Positions 42,682 through 50,285 of a DNA stretch of 64,000 nt are shown piece by piece. Numbering within the stretch: the first letter of the stretch is position 1; the number at the start of each line of letters is the position of its first letter. The stretch spans positions 372,001-436,000 of the forward strand of contig NZ_BAABJW010000004.1 of NCBI RefSeq assembly GCF_039543505.1, in the 5' to 3' direction. This DNA comes from Litoribaculum gwangyangense. GTDB taxonomy: Bacteria > Bacteroidota > Bacteroidia > Flavobacteriales > Flavobacteriaceae. Below the pieces are notes generated by a model. That model worked only from the letters and a program-made list of their open reading frames with translations, did not search any database and was not told the DNA's origin. The position numbers and the translations under genes were made by a program.

Positions 42682-44373
42682 ATGAAGAAATATCTTCTTT
42701 CAATATTTTCAATCATTTTTCCAGTAATCATTTTCGGCCAAGAAAGTTCAGAGATAGGAATCGATCAAAAAATAGATCAGGCTTTTAAGCCCGTATCTGA
42801 TTTTTTCTCAAACGTTATCTTTTTTGAAGTTTTTGGAACGCCCTTCGTTTTATTGCTTTTGGTTTTCAGTGCAGCTTTTTTTACTATTTATTTTGGGTTT
42901 CCAAATATTCGCTATTTCTGGACAGCTATAAGTACTGTAAGAGGAAAGTTTGAAGATATTGAGAAGCATGGGGCCAAAGAACTTTATGGTGAAGGAGGTA
43001 TTGCTCAAGGACAAGATTTAACTAAAGTTGATATAGAAGAACATTTAGTAAGTGTAGAGAATGAATTAGCTATTGATGGAGATATTGTTGATACTATTAG
43101 AGATGAAAGTTCTGATGGTGAAGTTTCTCATTTTCAGGCTTTGGCAACAGCGGTGTCAGGAACCGTTGGTAATGGTAATATTGCAGGAGTAGCATTGGCT
43201 ATTGCCCTAGGAGGTCCTGGTGCAACATTTTGGATGATTATCTGTGGTTTGTTAGGAATGTCTACAAAATTTGTGGAGTGTACGTTGGGAGTTCAATATA
43301 GAGATGTTGGAGAGGATGGAACGGTTTATGGTGGGCCCATGTATTATTTAAAAAAAGGCCTTAGAGACAAAGGGTTTGCAAATCTTGGTAAAGTGGCTGC
43401 TGTTTTATTTTCTATTTTCTGTATTGGTGGTTCTTTTGGTGGTGGTAATGCTGCACAATCCAATCAGGCAACTATTGTTCTTAAAGATTTATTAGGCTTA
43501 GAAAGTACCGCTGCAGGATTTTGGATTGGTGTTGTATTAGCTGTTACCGTAGGAATTATTATAATTGGTGGAATTAAGCGTATAGCTTCTGTTACAGAAA
43601 AAGTAGTGCCTTTTATGGCATTATTGTATATCTTATGTTGTTTGTATATCATTTTGAGCAACTTCACTTTAATTGATGATGCCATTGGATTGATTCTCAA
43701 AGAGGCTTTCAATCCTAAAGCGATTGGTGTTGGTGGTATTATAGGGGTTTTATTGGTCGGTTTTAAAAGAGCGGCTTTCTCAAACGAGGCTGGTGCTGGT
43801 TCTGCATCTATTGCGCATTCAGCAGTTCGCACCAAATATTCTGCCAGTGAAGGTTTGGTAGCTTTATTAGAACCCTTTATTGATACAGTGGTTATTTGTA
43901 CCATGACCGCTTTGGTAATTATTATCTTCAATTTTGGAGGATTTTTTGAATATGGAGATATTACTGGACAAGGTGTGGCTATCATTGATGGTGAATCTTT
44001 TGAAGGTGCAGGAATTACAGCCAAGGCATTTGCTGAGTACATACCTTATTCTAACGTGTTTTTAACCGTTGCCGTTGTATTATTTGCAGTGTCTACAATG
44101 ATTTCTTGGTCATATTATGGGTTGCAATCTTGGAAATATTTATTTGGAAGAGGTAAAAAAGCAGATTTAACTTATAAAATTTTGTTCTTAACCTTCGTAG
44201 TTATTGGTGCTGCAGCAAGTATGAAATCTATCTGGGATTTCTCAGATGCCATGATATTTGCCATGGTTTTCCCTAACATGATTGGATTGTACTTCCTGTT
44301 CCCAGTTGTTAAAAAGCAATTAAAACGATACCTTGATGCTATCAACCTTAAAAGGGAGGCCATTGAGGATTAA
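42682..44373 (+). CDS. AGCS-family Na+/alanine-glycine symporter with an acidic insert
   Basis: 563 residues. Begins with a signal-peptide-like segment (LLSIFSIIFPVIIFGQ). The membrane core has about ten helices with FQALATAVSGTVGNGNIAGVALAI (about 152-175, binding site), GGPMYYLKKGL (about 217-227), GGSFGGGNAAQSNQA, and AFSNEAGAGSASIAHS (about 372-387), all AGCS signatures. It should bring alanine or glycine in with sodium. About 45 acidic residues between TVRGKFEDIEKHGAKELYG and GEVSHFQAL (roughly 92-150) exceed the ~15-residue loop of typical AlsT proteins. Gene stands alone; its 3' end is 23 bases from the next gene. Confidence 0.88.
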   Translation: MKKYLLSIFSIIFPVIIFGQESSEIGIDQKIDQAFKPVSDFFSNVIFFEVFGTPFVLLLLVFSAAFFTIYFGFPNIRYFWTAISTVRGKFEDIEKHGAKELYGEGGIAQGQDLTKVDIEEHLVSVENELAIDGDIVDTIRDESSDGEVSHFQALATAVSGTVGNGNIAGVALAIALGGPGATFWMIICGLLGMSTKFVECTLGVQYRDVGEDGTVYGGPMYYLKKGLRDKGFANLGKVAAVLFSIFCIGGSFGGGNAAQSNQATIVLKDLLGLESTAAGFWIGVVLAVTVGIIIIGGIKRIASVTEKVVPFMALLYILCCLYIILSNFTLIDDAIGLILKEAFNPKAIGVGGIIGVLLVGFKRAAFSNEAGAGSASIAHSAVRTKYSASEGLVALLEPFIDTVVICTMTALVIIIFNFGGFFEYGDITGQGVAIIDGESFEGAGITAKAFAEYIPYSNVFLTVAVVLFAVSTMISWSYYGLQSWKYLFGRGKKADLTYKILFLTFVVIGAAASMKSIWDFSDAMIFAMVFPNMIGLYFLFPVVKKQLKRYLDAINLKREAIED

Positions 44374-44396
44374 AACTTAACTAACTCAATATTCAT

Positions 44397-45275
44397 ATGA
44401 AATCCCATTTCACGTTTACTAAACAACAACGAAATGGGATTTTTTTGTTGGTATTTATTATCATTGTTTTGCAATGTATTTACTTTTTTGTTGATTTTAA
44501 ATCGAAAGATATTCTAATCGATAATAGCGAATTGGCAAAATTTCAAAAAGAAATAGATTCCCTTAGGTTGGTTCAATTAGAAATAAGCAAACCAAAAATT
44601 TATCCTTTTAATCCAAATTATATAACAGATTTTAAAGGCTCAAATCTGGGTATGAGTAATGAAGAAATTGATAGGTTATTAGCCTATAGAAAACAAAATA
44701 AGTGGATCAATTCAACTGAACAATTTCAAGAAGTTACCCAAGTATCTGATTCCCTTTTAAACGCCATATCACCTTACTTTAAATTTCCAGAATGGGTAAC
44801 CGAGAGTAAACCAACAAATTCAAATTTTAGTTATAATAACAAACCAAAATCGTTTGCCCAAAAGCAAGATTTAAATAAAGCAAATGCTCAACAATTGCAA
44901 AGAGTAAACGGTATTGGTGAATATTATTCCGAACGAATTATTAAATTTAGAAATTCGTTTCCGGGTGGTTTTATTGCTGATGTTCAACTACAAGATGTCT
45001 ATGGTTTAACGCCCGAAGTTATTGAAAAAATCACTCAAGAGTTTACTGTTAAAACTCCTAGAGAAATAAAAAAAATAGATTTAAATTCGGCCACTGTTGA
45101 CGAATTGGTTACCATTCAGCACATCGATTACGATCTGGCGTATAAAATAATTGAACAACGTACCTTGAGAAACGGTTTCAAATCCATAAATGAATTAACA
45201 AAAGTTAAAGACTTTCCTGTAAATAAAATAGAGATAATTGAATTATATTTGCATCTTGAAAAAGAAAATAGATGA
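44397..45275 (+). CDS. ComEA-like helix-hairpin-helix protein
   Basis: 292 residues. One membrane helix (IFLLVFIIIVLQCIYFFV, about 15-32) anchors it, so the rest is probably periplasmic. Then three HhH regions: NEEIDRLLAYRKQNKWINST (about 88-107), DLNKANAQQLQRVNGIGEYY (about 159-178) and IDLNSATVDELVTIQHIDYD (about 226-245). ComEA-type HhH domains bind double-stranded DNA non-specifically in natural transformation; here the protein is longer and no competence genes adjoin it. Its stop overlaps the acyl-CoA dehydrogenase start (ATGA). Confidence 0.85.
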   Translation: MKSHFTFTKQQRNGIFLLVFIIIVLQCIYFFVDFKSKDILIDNSELAKFQKEIDSLRLVQLEISKPKIYPFNPNYITDFKGSNLGMSNEEIDRLLAYRKQNKWINSTEQFQEVTQVSDSLLNAISPYFKFPEWVTESKPTNSNFSYNNKPKSFAQKQDLNKANAQQLQRVNGIGEYYSERIIKFRNSFPGGFIADVQLQDVYGLTPEVIEKITQEFTVKTPREIKKIDLNSATVDELVTIQHIDYDLAYKIIEQRTLRNGFKSINELTKVKDFPVNKIEIIELYLHLEKENR

Positions 45276-46438
45276 ATAGCATGTACTTCACTGAAGAACA
45301 CAACCTTTTTAGAAAAAGTCTTCAAGATTTTTTACAAAAAGAAGTAGTTCCACACATAGAAACTTGGGAGAAAACTGGTAGGATAGATAGGTTTATCTGG
45401 AAAAAATTTGGCGACATGGGGTTCTTTGGGATAAACTACCCAGAGGCTTATGGTGGTATGAATTTAGATTTATTCTATACCGTTATACTATTAGAGGAAC
45501 TTCAAAAAATAAATTCTGGCGGTTTTGCTGCTGCTATTTGGGCACATGTATATTTAGCCATGACCCACTTAAATGCAGAAGGTGATGAAACCATAAAACA
45601 AAATTATCTGGCACCAAGTATCACAGGCGATAAAATAGGATGTCTTTGCATTACCGAACCATTTGGTGGAAGCGATGTTGCAGGTATGCGTACAACCGCC
45701 GTTAAGAATGGCGACCATTATATTATAAATGGTTCAAAAACATTTATTACAAATGGTGTTTACAGCGATTATTTGGTGATTGCAGCCAAAACAAGTCCCG
45801 AATTGGGAAATAAAGGTATCAGTATTTTTGTGTTAGATAGAGAAATGAAAGGCGTTTCGGCAACCAAATTGGATAAGTTAGGTTGGCGAGCATCTGATAC
45901 TGGAGAAATTGCTTTTGATAATGTAAAAGTTCCTGTTGAAAATTTATTGGGTGAGGAAAACAAAGGATTTCAATACATCATGCAACACTTTGCTTTAGAA
46001 CGTTTGATTATGGGTATCAATGCCCATGCCCGCGCCGAATACGCCTTAGAGTATGCATTGCAATATATGAGTGAGCGTCAGGCTTTTGGAAAATCCATAA
46101 ATAAATTTCAAGCCTTAAGACATAATATAGCCGATTTATATACCGAAATGGAAATCTGTAAAGAGTTTAATTATTCAGTAACCTACAGATTAAATAAAGG
46201 TCAATATGTCGTTAAAGAAGCTACGATGTCTAAACTTAAATCCACAAAAATGGCTGACGAGGTTATTTACCAATGTTTGCAATTTTTAGGTGGTTACGGT
46301 TATATGGAAGAATATCCTTTGGCACGAATGTTTCGCGATAGTAGGTTAGGGCCTATTGGAGGTGGTACATCAGAGATACTCAGAGAGATTCTGGCCAAAA
46401 TAATTATTGATAATAAGGTATACAAACCAGTAACCTAA
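45272..46438 (+). CDS. acyl-CoA dehydrogenase
   Basis: 388 residues of the ACAD family. Signature 1 ITEPFGGSDVAGMRTTA (about 128-144) and FAD-linked TKLDKLGWRASDTGEIAFD are clear; C-terminal signature QCLQFLGGYGYMEEYPL and RDSRLGPIGGGTSEI (about 350-372). The residue where medium-chain enzymes have the catalytic Glu is Gly (GGGTSEI), while RAEYALEYALQYM carries a Glu at the place used by long-chain/isovaleryl enzymes; so a long- or branched-chain type is likely. It uses FAD and the electron-transfer flavoprotein in beta-oxidation. ATG could be 45272 or 45281. Coupled to the HhH protein by the ATGA overlap. Confidence 0.9.
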   Translation: MNSMYFTEEHNLFRKSLQDFLQKEVVPHIETWEKTGRIDRFIWKKFGDMGFFGINYPEAYGGMNLDLFYTVILLEELQKINSGGFAAAIWAHVYLAMTHLNAEGDETIKQNYLAPSITGDKIGCLCITEPFGGSDVAGMRTTAVKNGDHYIINGSKTFITNGVYSDYLVIAAKTSPELGNKGISIFVLDREMKGVSATKLDKLGWRASDTGEIAFDNVKVPVENLLGEENKGFQYIMQHFALERLIMGINAHARAEYALEYALQYMSERQAFGKSINKFQALRHNIADLYTEMEICKEFNYSVTYRLNKGQYVVKEATMSKLKSTKMADEVIYQCLQFLGGYGYMEEYPLARMFRDSRLGPIGGGTSEILREILAKIIIDNKVYKPVT

Positions 46439-46456
46439 AATAATTATAAATTCTTA

Positions 46457-46486
46457 TTTGTTAATTAAGAATTGTTTTTATATTTG
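46457..46486 (+). promoter_or_regulatory. promoter of rpsU
   Basis: TTTG (46457-46460), 18 bases, TATATTTG (46479-46486): a near-perfect Bacteroidota promoter, giving a leader of about 30 bases. Confidence 0.7.
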
Positions 46487-46506
46487 CAGCCACAAAATCT
46501 GAAAAA

Positions 46507-46516
46507 GAGAGGAGGT
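46507..46516 (+). promoter_or_regulatory. strong Shine-Dalgarno of rpsU
   Basis: GAGAGGAGGT ends 9 bases before the ATG; the core AGGAGG is at 46510-46515. It is the only strong Shine-Dalgarno noticed in the window. In Flavobacterium johnsoniae the anti-SD is hidden by bS21, bS18 and bS6, so this site may let ribosomes lacking bS21 make more bS21. Confidence 0.8.
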
Positions 46517-46525
46517 TAAGACATT

Positions 46526-46720
46526 ATGTTAATAATACCAATTAAAGAAGGAGAAAATATAGATAGAGCGTTAAAGCGTTTTAAACGTAAGTTTGACAAA
46601 ACAGGCATTAAGCGTCAGTTACAAACACGTAAACAATTTACTAAACCATCTGTAGAGCGTAGAGCACAAATTCAAAAAGCGCAATACATTCAAGGTTTAA
46701 GAGATGCTGAAGAAATTTAA
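46526..46720 (+). CDS. rpsU: 30S ribosomal protein S21
   Basis: 64 residues, basic: MLIIPIKEGENIDRALKRFK and KQLQTRKQF-like centre, then ERRAQIQKAQYIQGLRDAEEI. The Bacteroidota-type C-terminus carries Tyr54, a residue linked to holding the 16S rRNA 3' end away from mRNAs. It belongs to the small subunit and influences initiation. Start ATG preceded by the strong Shine-Dalgarno at 46507-46516, which decides the start. Monocistronic, with its own promoter and terminator. Upstream gene: acyl-CoA dehydrogenase, 87 bases; next: Xer recombinase. Confidence 0.95.
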   Translation: MLIIPIKEGENIDRALKRFKRKFDKTGIKRQLQTRKQFTKPSVERRAQIQKAQYIQGLRDAEEI

Positions 46721-46740
46721 TCTCAAATGAAACAATATTA

Positions 46741-46767
46741 AATCCCGCTACTAGCGGGATTTTTTTT
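46741..46767 (+). terminator. intrinsic terminator of rpsU
   Basis: AATCCCGCTA and TAGCGGGATT make a stem with a very short loop, followed by a T run. Confidence 0.9.
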
Positions 46768-46791
46768 GCTAATTATTTTTAAGCCCATCAA

Positions 46792-46817
46792 AACTTTGTA
46801 CTTTTAACTTTGTACTT
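46792..46817 (+). repeat. tandem AACTTTGTACTT repeat
   Basis: AACTTTGTACTT occurs twice with a 14-base period, 12 bases before the Xer gene. The second copy is preceded by T to give TAACTTTG, which fits the -7 box; the repeat may just be a duplicated promoter element. Confidence 0.55.
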
Positions 46818-46829
46818 ATAAGAAACAAT

Positions 46830-47720
46830 ATGTCTTTTCAGTCGTTTATAGATTATTTGCTTTTAGAGAAAAACTACTCCAAGTTAACGGTAAAGGCATA
46901 CCAAAACGATTTGAAAAGCTTTTTAGAATTCATTGAAAAAGAATACGAAACAAACTCCATTAATAAAGTTAACTATTCCCAAGTAAGAAGCTGGATAGTA
47001 AGCTTGGTTGAAAGTGGACTATCAAACCGGAGCATCAATCGAAAAGTTTCTGCACTTAATACCTATTACAAGTTCCTTTTAAAGGTTGGGGGCATTAGTA
47101 TCAATCCATTATTAAAACATAAAGCTTTAAAAACAAGTAGAAAAATTCAGGTACCATTTTCGGAGGCAGAGGTTTTATTGGCCTTGGATAATTTAAATTT
47201 TGGAAATGACTTTGAAAGTATTCGTAACAAACTCATCATCGAATTATTTTATTCTACGGGAATAAGACGCATTGAGTTGGTAGAATTAAAACTAACCAGC
47301 ATAGACTTATCCAACAAAACTTTAAAGGTACTAGGGAAAAGAAATAAAGAGCGCATTGTTCCGTTATTAAAATCAGTAGTAAAAACAACAAATGAATATT
47401 TAAAATCTAGAAAAGCGCTTGAGAGTATTTCAAACCATGATAGTTTATTTTTAACGAAAAAAGGCGTTAAAATTTATGAAACTCTTGTTTACAGAATAAT
47501 AAATGATTATTTTAGTATAGCATCTTCAAAAGTAAAAAAGAGTCCACATATACTTAGGCACTCTTTTGCAACACATTTGTTAAACCAAGGTGCCGATTTA
47601 AATGCTGTAAAAGAACTTCTCGGACATTCCAGTTTAGCTGCTACACAAGTTTATACACACAATAGTATAGCAGAGTTAAAAAAGGTGCATGTAAATGCGC
47701 ACCCAAGAAGTAAAAAATAG
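46830..47720 (+). CDS. Xer-type site-specific tyrosine recombinase
   Basis: 296 residues, the size of XerC/XerD. SAM-like N-terminal core-binding domain (1-90) and catalytic domain with the first Arg in STGIRRIELVEL (about 146), the HxxR HILRHSF (240-246), GHSSL and the nucleophile Tyr in AATQVYTHN (about 274). It resolves chromosome dimers at dif, as a pair with another Xer. Whether it is the C or D subunit cannot be told. Conserved place between rpsU and hpf in Flavobacteriia. Not a phage integrase: no att-like or phage genes are near. Confidence 0.88.
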   Translation: MSFQSFIDYLLLEKNYSKLTVKAYQNDLKSFLEFIEKEYETNSINKVNYSQVRSWIVSLVESGLSNRSINRKVSALNTYYKFLLKVGGISINPLLKHKALKTSRKIQVPFSEAEVLLALDNLNFGNDFESIRNKLIIELFYSTGIRRIELVELKLTSIDLSNKTLKVLGKRNKERIVPLLKSVVKTTNEYLKSRKALESISNHDSLFLTKKGVKIYETLVYRIINDYFSIASSKVKKSPHILRHSFATHLLNQGADLNAVKELLGHSSLAATQVYTHNSIAELKKVHVNAHPRSKK

Positions 47721-47756
47721 TATTTTAAGTTTATGTCTAACCAAAACAAGAGTAGT

Positions 47757-48062
47757 ATGAAAGTAAACACTCAATCAGTAAATTTTAATGCCGACAGAAA
47801 ATTGATAAGTTTTATCCAGAAGCGTATGGATAAATTGGACTTGTTTTATGACAAAGTCATTAAATCGGATGTTTTTCTGAAAGTTGAAAACACAAGCGAT
47901 AAACAAAATAAAATATTTGAAGCTAAAGTAAGTGTACCGGGTGATAGTTTAGTTGTAAAAAAGCAATGTAAAACCTTTGAAGAGGGAGCAGATATGGCGA
48001 TTGCGTCTTTGGAAAGACAGTTAAAAAAGCGAAAAGAAAAATTAAGAGCGAATTTGCATTAA
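47757..48062 (+). CDS. hpf: ribosome hibernation-promoting factor, short form
   Basis: 101 residues from ATG 47757; the frame opens eight codons earlier at 47733, but MKVNTQSVNFNADRKLISFI at the later ATG is the normal family start. RaiA/HPF fold: KRMDKLDLFYDKVIKSDVFL, NTSDKQNKIFEAKVSVPGDS and the conserved KTFEEGADMAIASLERQLKK (end of domain). It binds the 30S decoding centre in stationary phase and forms 100S dimers. Its stop lies 17 bases before the promoter of the tRNA/tuf operon. The Xer gene precedes it by 36 bases. Confidence 0.9.
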   Translation: MKVNTQSVNFNADRKLISFIQKRMDKLDLFYDKVIKSDVFLKVENTSDKQNKIFEAKVSVPGDSLVVKKQCKTFEEGADMAIASLERQLKKRKEKLRANLH

Positions 48063-48079
48063 AATTTCTTCAAAAATGT

Positions 48080-48109
48080 TTTGAATAAAATAAAAAATCT
48101 ATACATTTG
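48080..48109 (+). promoter_or_regulatory. promoter of the tRNA-tuf operon
   Basis: TTTG (48080-48083), 18 bases, TACATTTG (48102-48109): the same layout as the rpsU promoter. The transcript would start near 48115. Confidence 0.65.
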
Positions 48110-48113
48110 CAGT

Positions 48114-48137
48114 CCGTTAGAAATAACGGGCTTTTTT
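48114..48137 (+). terminator. terminator-like hairpin before tRNA-Thr
   Basis: CCGTTA, GAAA loop, TAACGG, then GCTTTTTT. It would end the hpf transcript, but lies downstream of the predicted tRNA promoter and so might also attenuate it. Confidence 0.6.
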
Positions 48138-48159
48138 ATGCGCTAAAAAGTGTATAAAC

Positions 48160-48233
48160 GCCGATGTAGCTCAGCTGGCTAGAGCAGCTGATTTGTAATC
48201 AGCAGGTCGTGGGTTCGAGTCCCTCCATCGGCT
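48160..48233 (+). tRNA. tRNA-Thr (UGU)
   Basis: Acceptor GCCGATG pairs with CATCGGC; D-arm TAGCTCAG; the anticodon loop TTTGTAA between GCTGA and TCAGC gives anticodon TGT; T arm GGTTCGAGTCC. CCA not encoded. First of four tRNAs in the same order as thrU, tyrU, glyT, thrT before E. coli tufB. Confidence 0.96.
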
Positions 48234-48266
48234 CAAGTTCTTAAAAAAATTGAAATAATAAAAATT

Positions 48267-48348
<82 letters not shown>

Positions 48349-48378
48349 CATTTTTTAAATTAAAAAGAATAAATAATT

Positions 48379-48451
48379 GCGGGAGTAGCTCAGTTGGTAG
48401 AGCGTCAGCCTTCCAAGCTGAATGTCGCCGGTTCGAACCCGGTCTCCCGCT
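48379..48451 (+). tRNA. tRNA-Gly (UCC)
   Basis: Acceptor GCGGGAG/CTCCCGC; anticodon loop CTTCCAA gives TCC; T arm GGTTCGAACCC. The following CCA (48452-48454) appears encoded, probably by chance. A CATTCC-type palindrome follows at once. Confidence 0.96.
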
Positions 48452-48456
48452 CCAAA

Positions 48457-48476
48457 ATTCCTGCGAAGGCAGGAAT
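48457..48476. repeat. ATTCCTGC palindromic repeat
   Basis: ATTCCTGC, GAAG loop, GCAGGAAT: a perfect 8-bp stem between tRNA-Gly and tRNA-Thr. Same family as the element at 61324. Confidence 0.7.
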
Positions 48477-48541
48477 CTCTTCTTTCAAATTGTACAACTT
48501 TATTAAAAGTTGTTTGAGAGAATAGGAAATAAAAACTTTAC

Positions 48542-48613
48542 GCCGGTGTAGCTCAGGGGTAGAGCGTTTCCTTGGTAAGGAAGAGGTCACGGGTTCAATT
48601 CCCGTCATTGGCT
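48542..48613 (+). tRNA. tRNA-Thr (GGU)
   Basis: Acceptor GCCGGTG pairs with CATTGGC (two G-T pairs); D-arm; anticodon loop TTGGTAA gives GGT; T arm GGTTCAATTCC. CCA not encoded. It is followed by 69 bases before tuf, with no terminator. Confidence 0.95.
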
Positions 48614-48682
48614 CTATATTATTGAATTAAATTAGAATACACTAATATTATTATATAACTAAGATTAAATTATTAAAAAAAC

Positions 48683-49870
48683 ATGGCAAAGGCAACTTTC
48701 GATCGTTCAAAACCACACTTAAATATTGGTACAATTGGACACGTAGATCACGGTAAAACAACTTTAACTGCTGCTATTACTAAAGTATTAGCTGATGCAG
48801 GTTTATCAGAGGCAAAATCTTTCGATCAGATTGACAACGCTCCAGAAGAAAAAGAAAGAGGTATTACAATTAATACATCTCACGTAGAATATCAAACAGC
48901 TAACCGTCACTATGCTCACGTTGACTGTCCAGGTCACGCGGATTATGTAAAGAACATGGTAACTGGTGCTGCTCAAATGGACGGTGCTATATTGGTAGTT
49001 GCTGCTACTGATGGTCCAATGCCACAAACTCGTGAGCACATCCTTTTAGGACGTCAAGTAGGTATTCCTCGTATTGTTGTATTCATGAATAAAGTGGATA
49101 TGGTTGATGATGAAGAATTACTTGAATTAGTAGATATGGAAATCAGAGATTTATTATCATTCTATGAATATGATGGTGATAATGGTCCTGTAATTGCTGG
49201 TTCTGCTTTAGGTGCTCTTAATGGTGAGCCAAAATGGGTTGATACTGTAATGCAGTTAATGGAAGCTTGTGATACTTGGATTGAAGAGCCTGTTCGTGAT
49301 ATGGATAAGCCTTTCTTAATGCCAATTGAAGATGTGTTCTCAATTACAGGTCGTGGTACAGTTGCAACGGGTCGTATTGAGACAGGTATTGCTAAAACTG
49401 GTGACCCAGTTGAAATTATTGGTATGGGAGCTGAGAAATTGACTTCTACTATTACTGGTATTGAAATGTTCCGTCAAATCTTAGATAGAGGTGAAGCTGG
49501 AGATAACGCTGGTATCTTATTAAGAGGTATTGAGAAAACTCAAATCTCTAGAGGTATGGTAATTGTTAAGCCAGGTTCTGTAACTCCACATAAAAAATTC
49601 AAAGCTGAGGTTTATATCCTTAAAAAGGAAGAAGGTGGTCGTCACACACCATTCCACAATAACTACCGTCCACAGTTCTACGTTCGTACAACTGACGTGA
49701 CAGGAAATATTGCGCTTCCTGATGGAGTAGAAATGGTAATGCCAGGAGATAACTTAACTATCACTGTTGAATTAATTCAACCAATTGCGATGAACGTTGG
49801 TTTACGTTTTGCAATCCGTGAAGGTGGTAGAACTGTTGGTGCTGGTCAGGTAACTGAAATACTAGACTAA
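48683..49870 (+). CDS. tuf: elongation factor Tu
   Basis: 395 residues, full length. G1 GHVDHGKTT (about 19-27), switch I with RGITI, G3 DCPGHADY, G4 NKVDMVDD and the domain-2 and -3 blocks (VFSITGRGTVATGRIETG, FRQILDRGEAGDNAG, FHNNYRPQFYVRTTDVTG) are intact. Carries aminoacyl-tRNA to the ribosome as a GTP complex. Cotranscribed with the four tRNAs upstream and tRNA-Trp, secE and nusG downstream. The conserved Lys-rich and kirromycin sites look ordinary. Only one copy is in this window. Confidence 0.98.
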   Translation: MAKATFDRSKPHLNIGTIGHVDHGKTTLTAAITKVLADAGLSEAKSFDQIDNAPEEKERGITINTSHVEYQTANRHYAHVDCPGHADYVKNMVTGAAQMDGAILVVAATDGPMPQTREHILLGRQVGIPRIVVFMNKVDMVDDEELLELVDMEIRDLLSFYEYDGDNGPVIAGSALGALNGEPKWVDTVMQLMEACDTWIEEPVRDMDKPFLMPIEDVFSITGRGTVATGRIETGIAKTGDPVEIIGMGAEKLTSTITGIEMFRQILDRGEAGDNAGILLRGIEKTQISRGMVIVKPGSVTPHKKFKAEVYILKKEEGGRHTPFHNNYRPQFYVRTTDVTGNIALPDGVEMVMPGDNLTITVELIQPIAMNVGLRFAIREGGRTVGAGQVTEILD

Positions 49871-49894
49871 TTTAGTTTCAATAAATAGTAAGCT

Positions 49895-49922
49895 AAGGTA
49901 TTCCGTTTTTACGGAATACCTT
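49895..49922 (+). other. stem-loop between tuf and tRNA-Trp
   Basis: AAGGTATTCCGT pairs with ACGGAATACCTT around TTTT, a perfect 12-bp stem. There is no T tract after it, so it is more likely an RNA processing site or partial attenuator than a full terminator. Confidence 0.6.
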
Positions 49923-49933
49923 GACTTATGTTT

Positions 49934-50006
49934 ACGGGTTTAGCTCAGTTGGTAGAGCACTGGTCTCCAAAACCAGGTGTCGAGAGTTCGAGTCCCTCAA
50001 CCCGTG
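49934..50006 (+). tRNA. tRNA-Trp (CCA)
   Basis: Acceptor ACGGGTT/AACCCGT; anticodon loop CTCCAAA gives CCA between CTGGT and ACCAG; D- and T-arms normal. CCA end not encoded. Lies between tuf and secE, a frequent position in bacteria. Confidence 0.96.
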
Positions 50007-50076
50007 CAAAAAGTGAGTTTTACCTATTATATGGGGTTGGGATTTTCCAATCCGTTTTTAATAAAGAATAAAGAAA

Positions 50077-50274
50077 ATGGCTGGATTTGTAAATTATATA
50101 AAAGAATCATTTGGAGAACTGAAAAGCAATGTGACTTGGCCAACATGGGCTGAAGCACAAAGTTTGACAGTATTGGTTGCAGTTTTTTCAATTATATTTT
50201 CACTTGCTATCTGGGGAGTGGATACAGTATTCAGCAAAGTCATTGCATTTTACTTTCAATGGATTAACGGTTAA
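50077..50274 (+). CDS. secE: preprotein translocase subunit SecE
   Basis: 65 residues, the short form with one membrane helix (LTVLVAVFSIIFSLAIWGVDTVF, about 31-53) preceded by the amphipathic SFGELKSNVTWPTWAEAQ, the SecE signature. It clamps SecY in the SecYEG channel that exports unfolded proteins. Followed by nusG at 11 bases, the universal order. Confidence 0.95.
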   Translation: MAGFVNYIKESFGELKSNVTWPTWAEAQSLTVLVAVFSIIFSLAIWGVDTVFSKVIAFYFQWING

Positions 50275-50285
50275 AAAAAAGGTTT

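Noticed and set aside
43464..44042. 192-residue minus-strand ORF
   Set aside because: It is antisense to the AGCS symporter core; its odd composition follows from the codon third positions of the real gene.
48405..48608. 67-residue minus-strand ORF with TGFEPATFSLEG and GIEPVTSSLPRKRSTPELHR
   Set aside because: It lies over tRNA-Gly and tRNA-Thr; this peptide is the well-known false protein read from the antisense of tRNA genes.
49895..49922. Hairpin after tuf as a full intrinsic terminator
   Set aside because: The stem is strong but no T tract follows, and tRNA-Trp and secE lie downstream without a new promoter that I can see.
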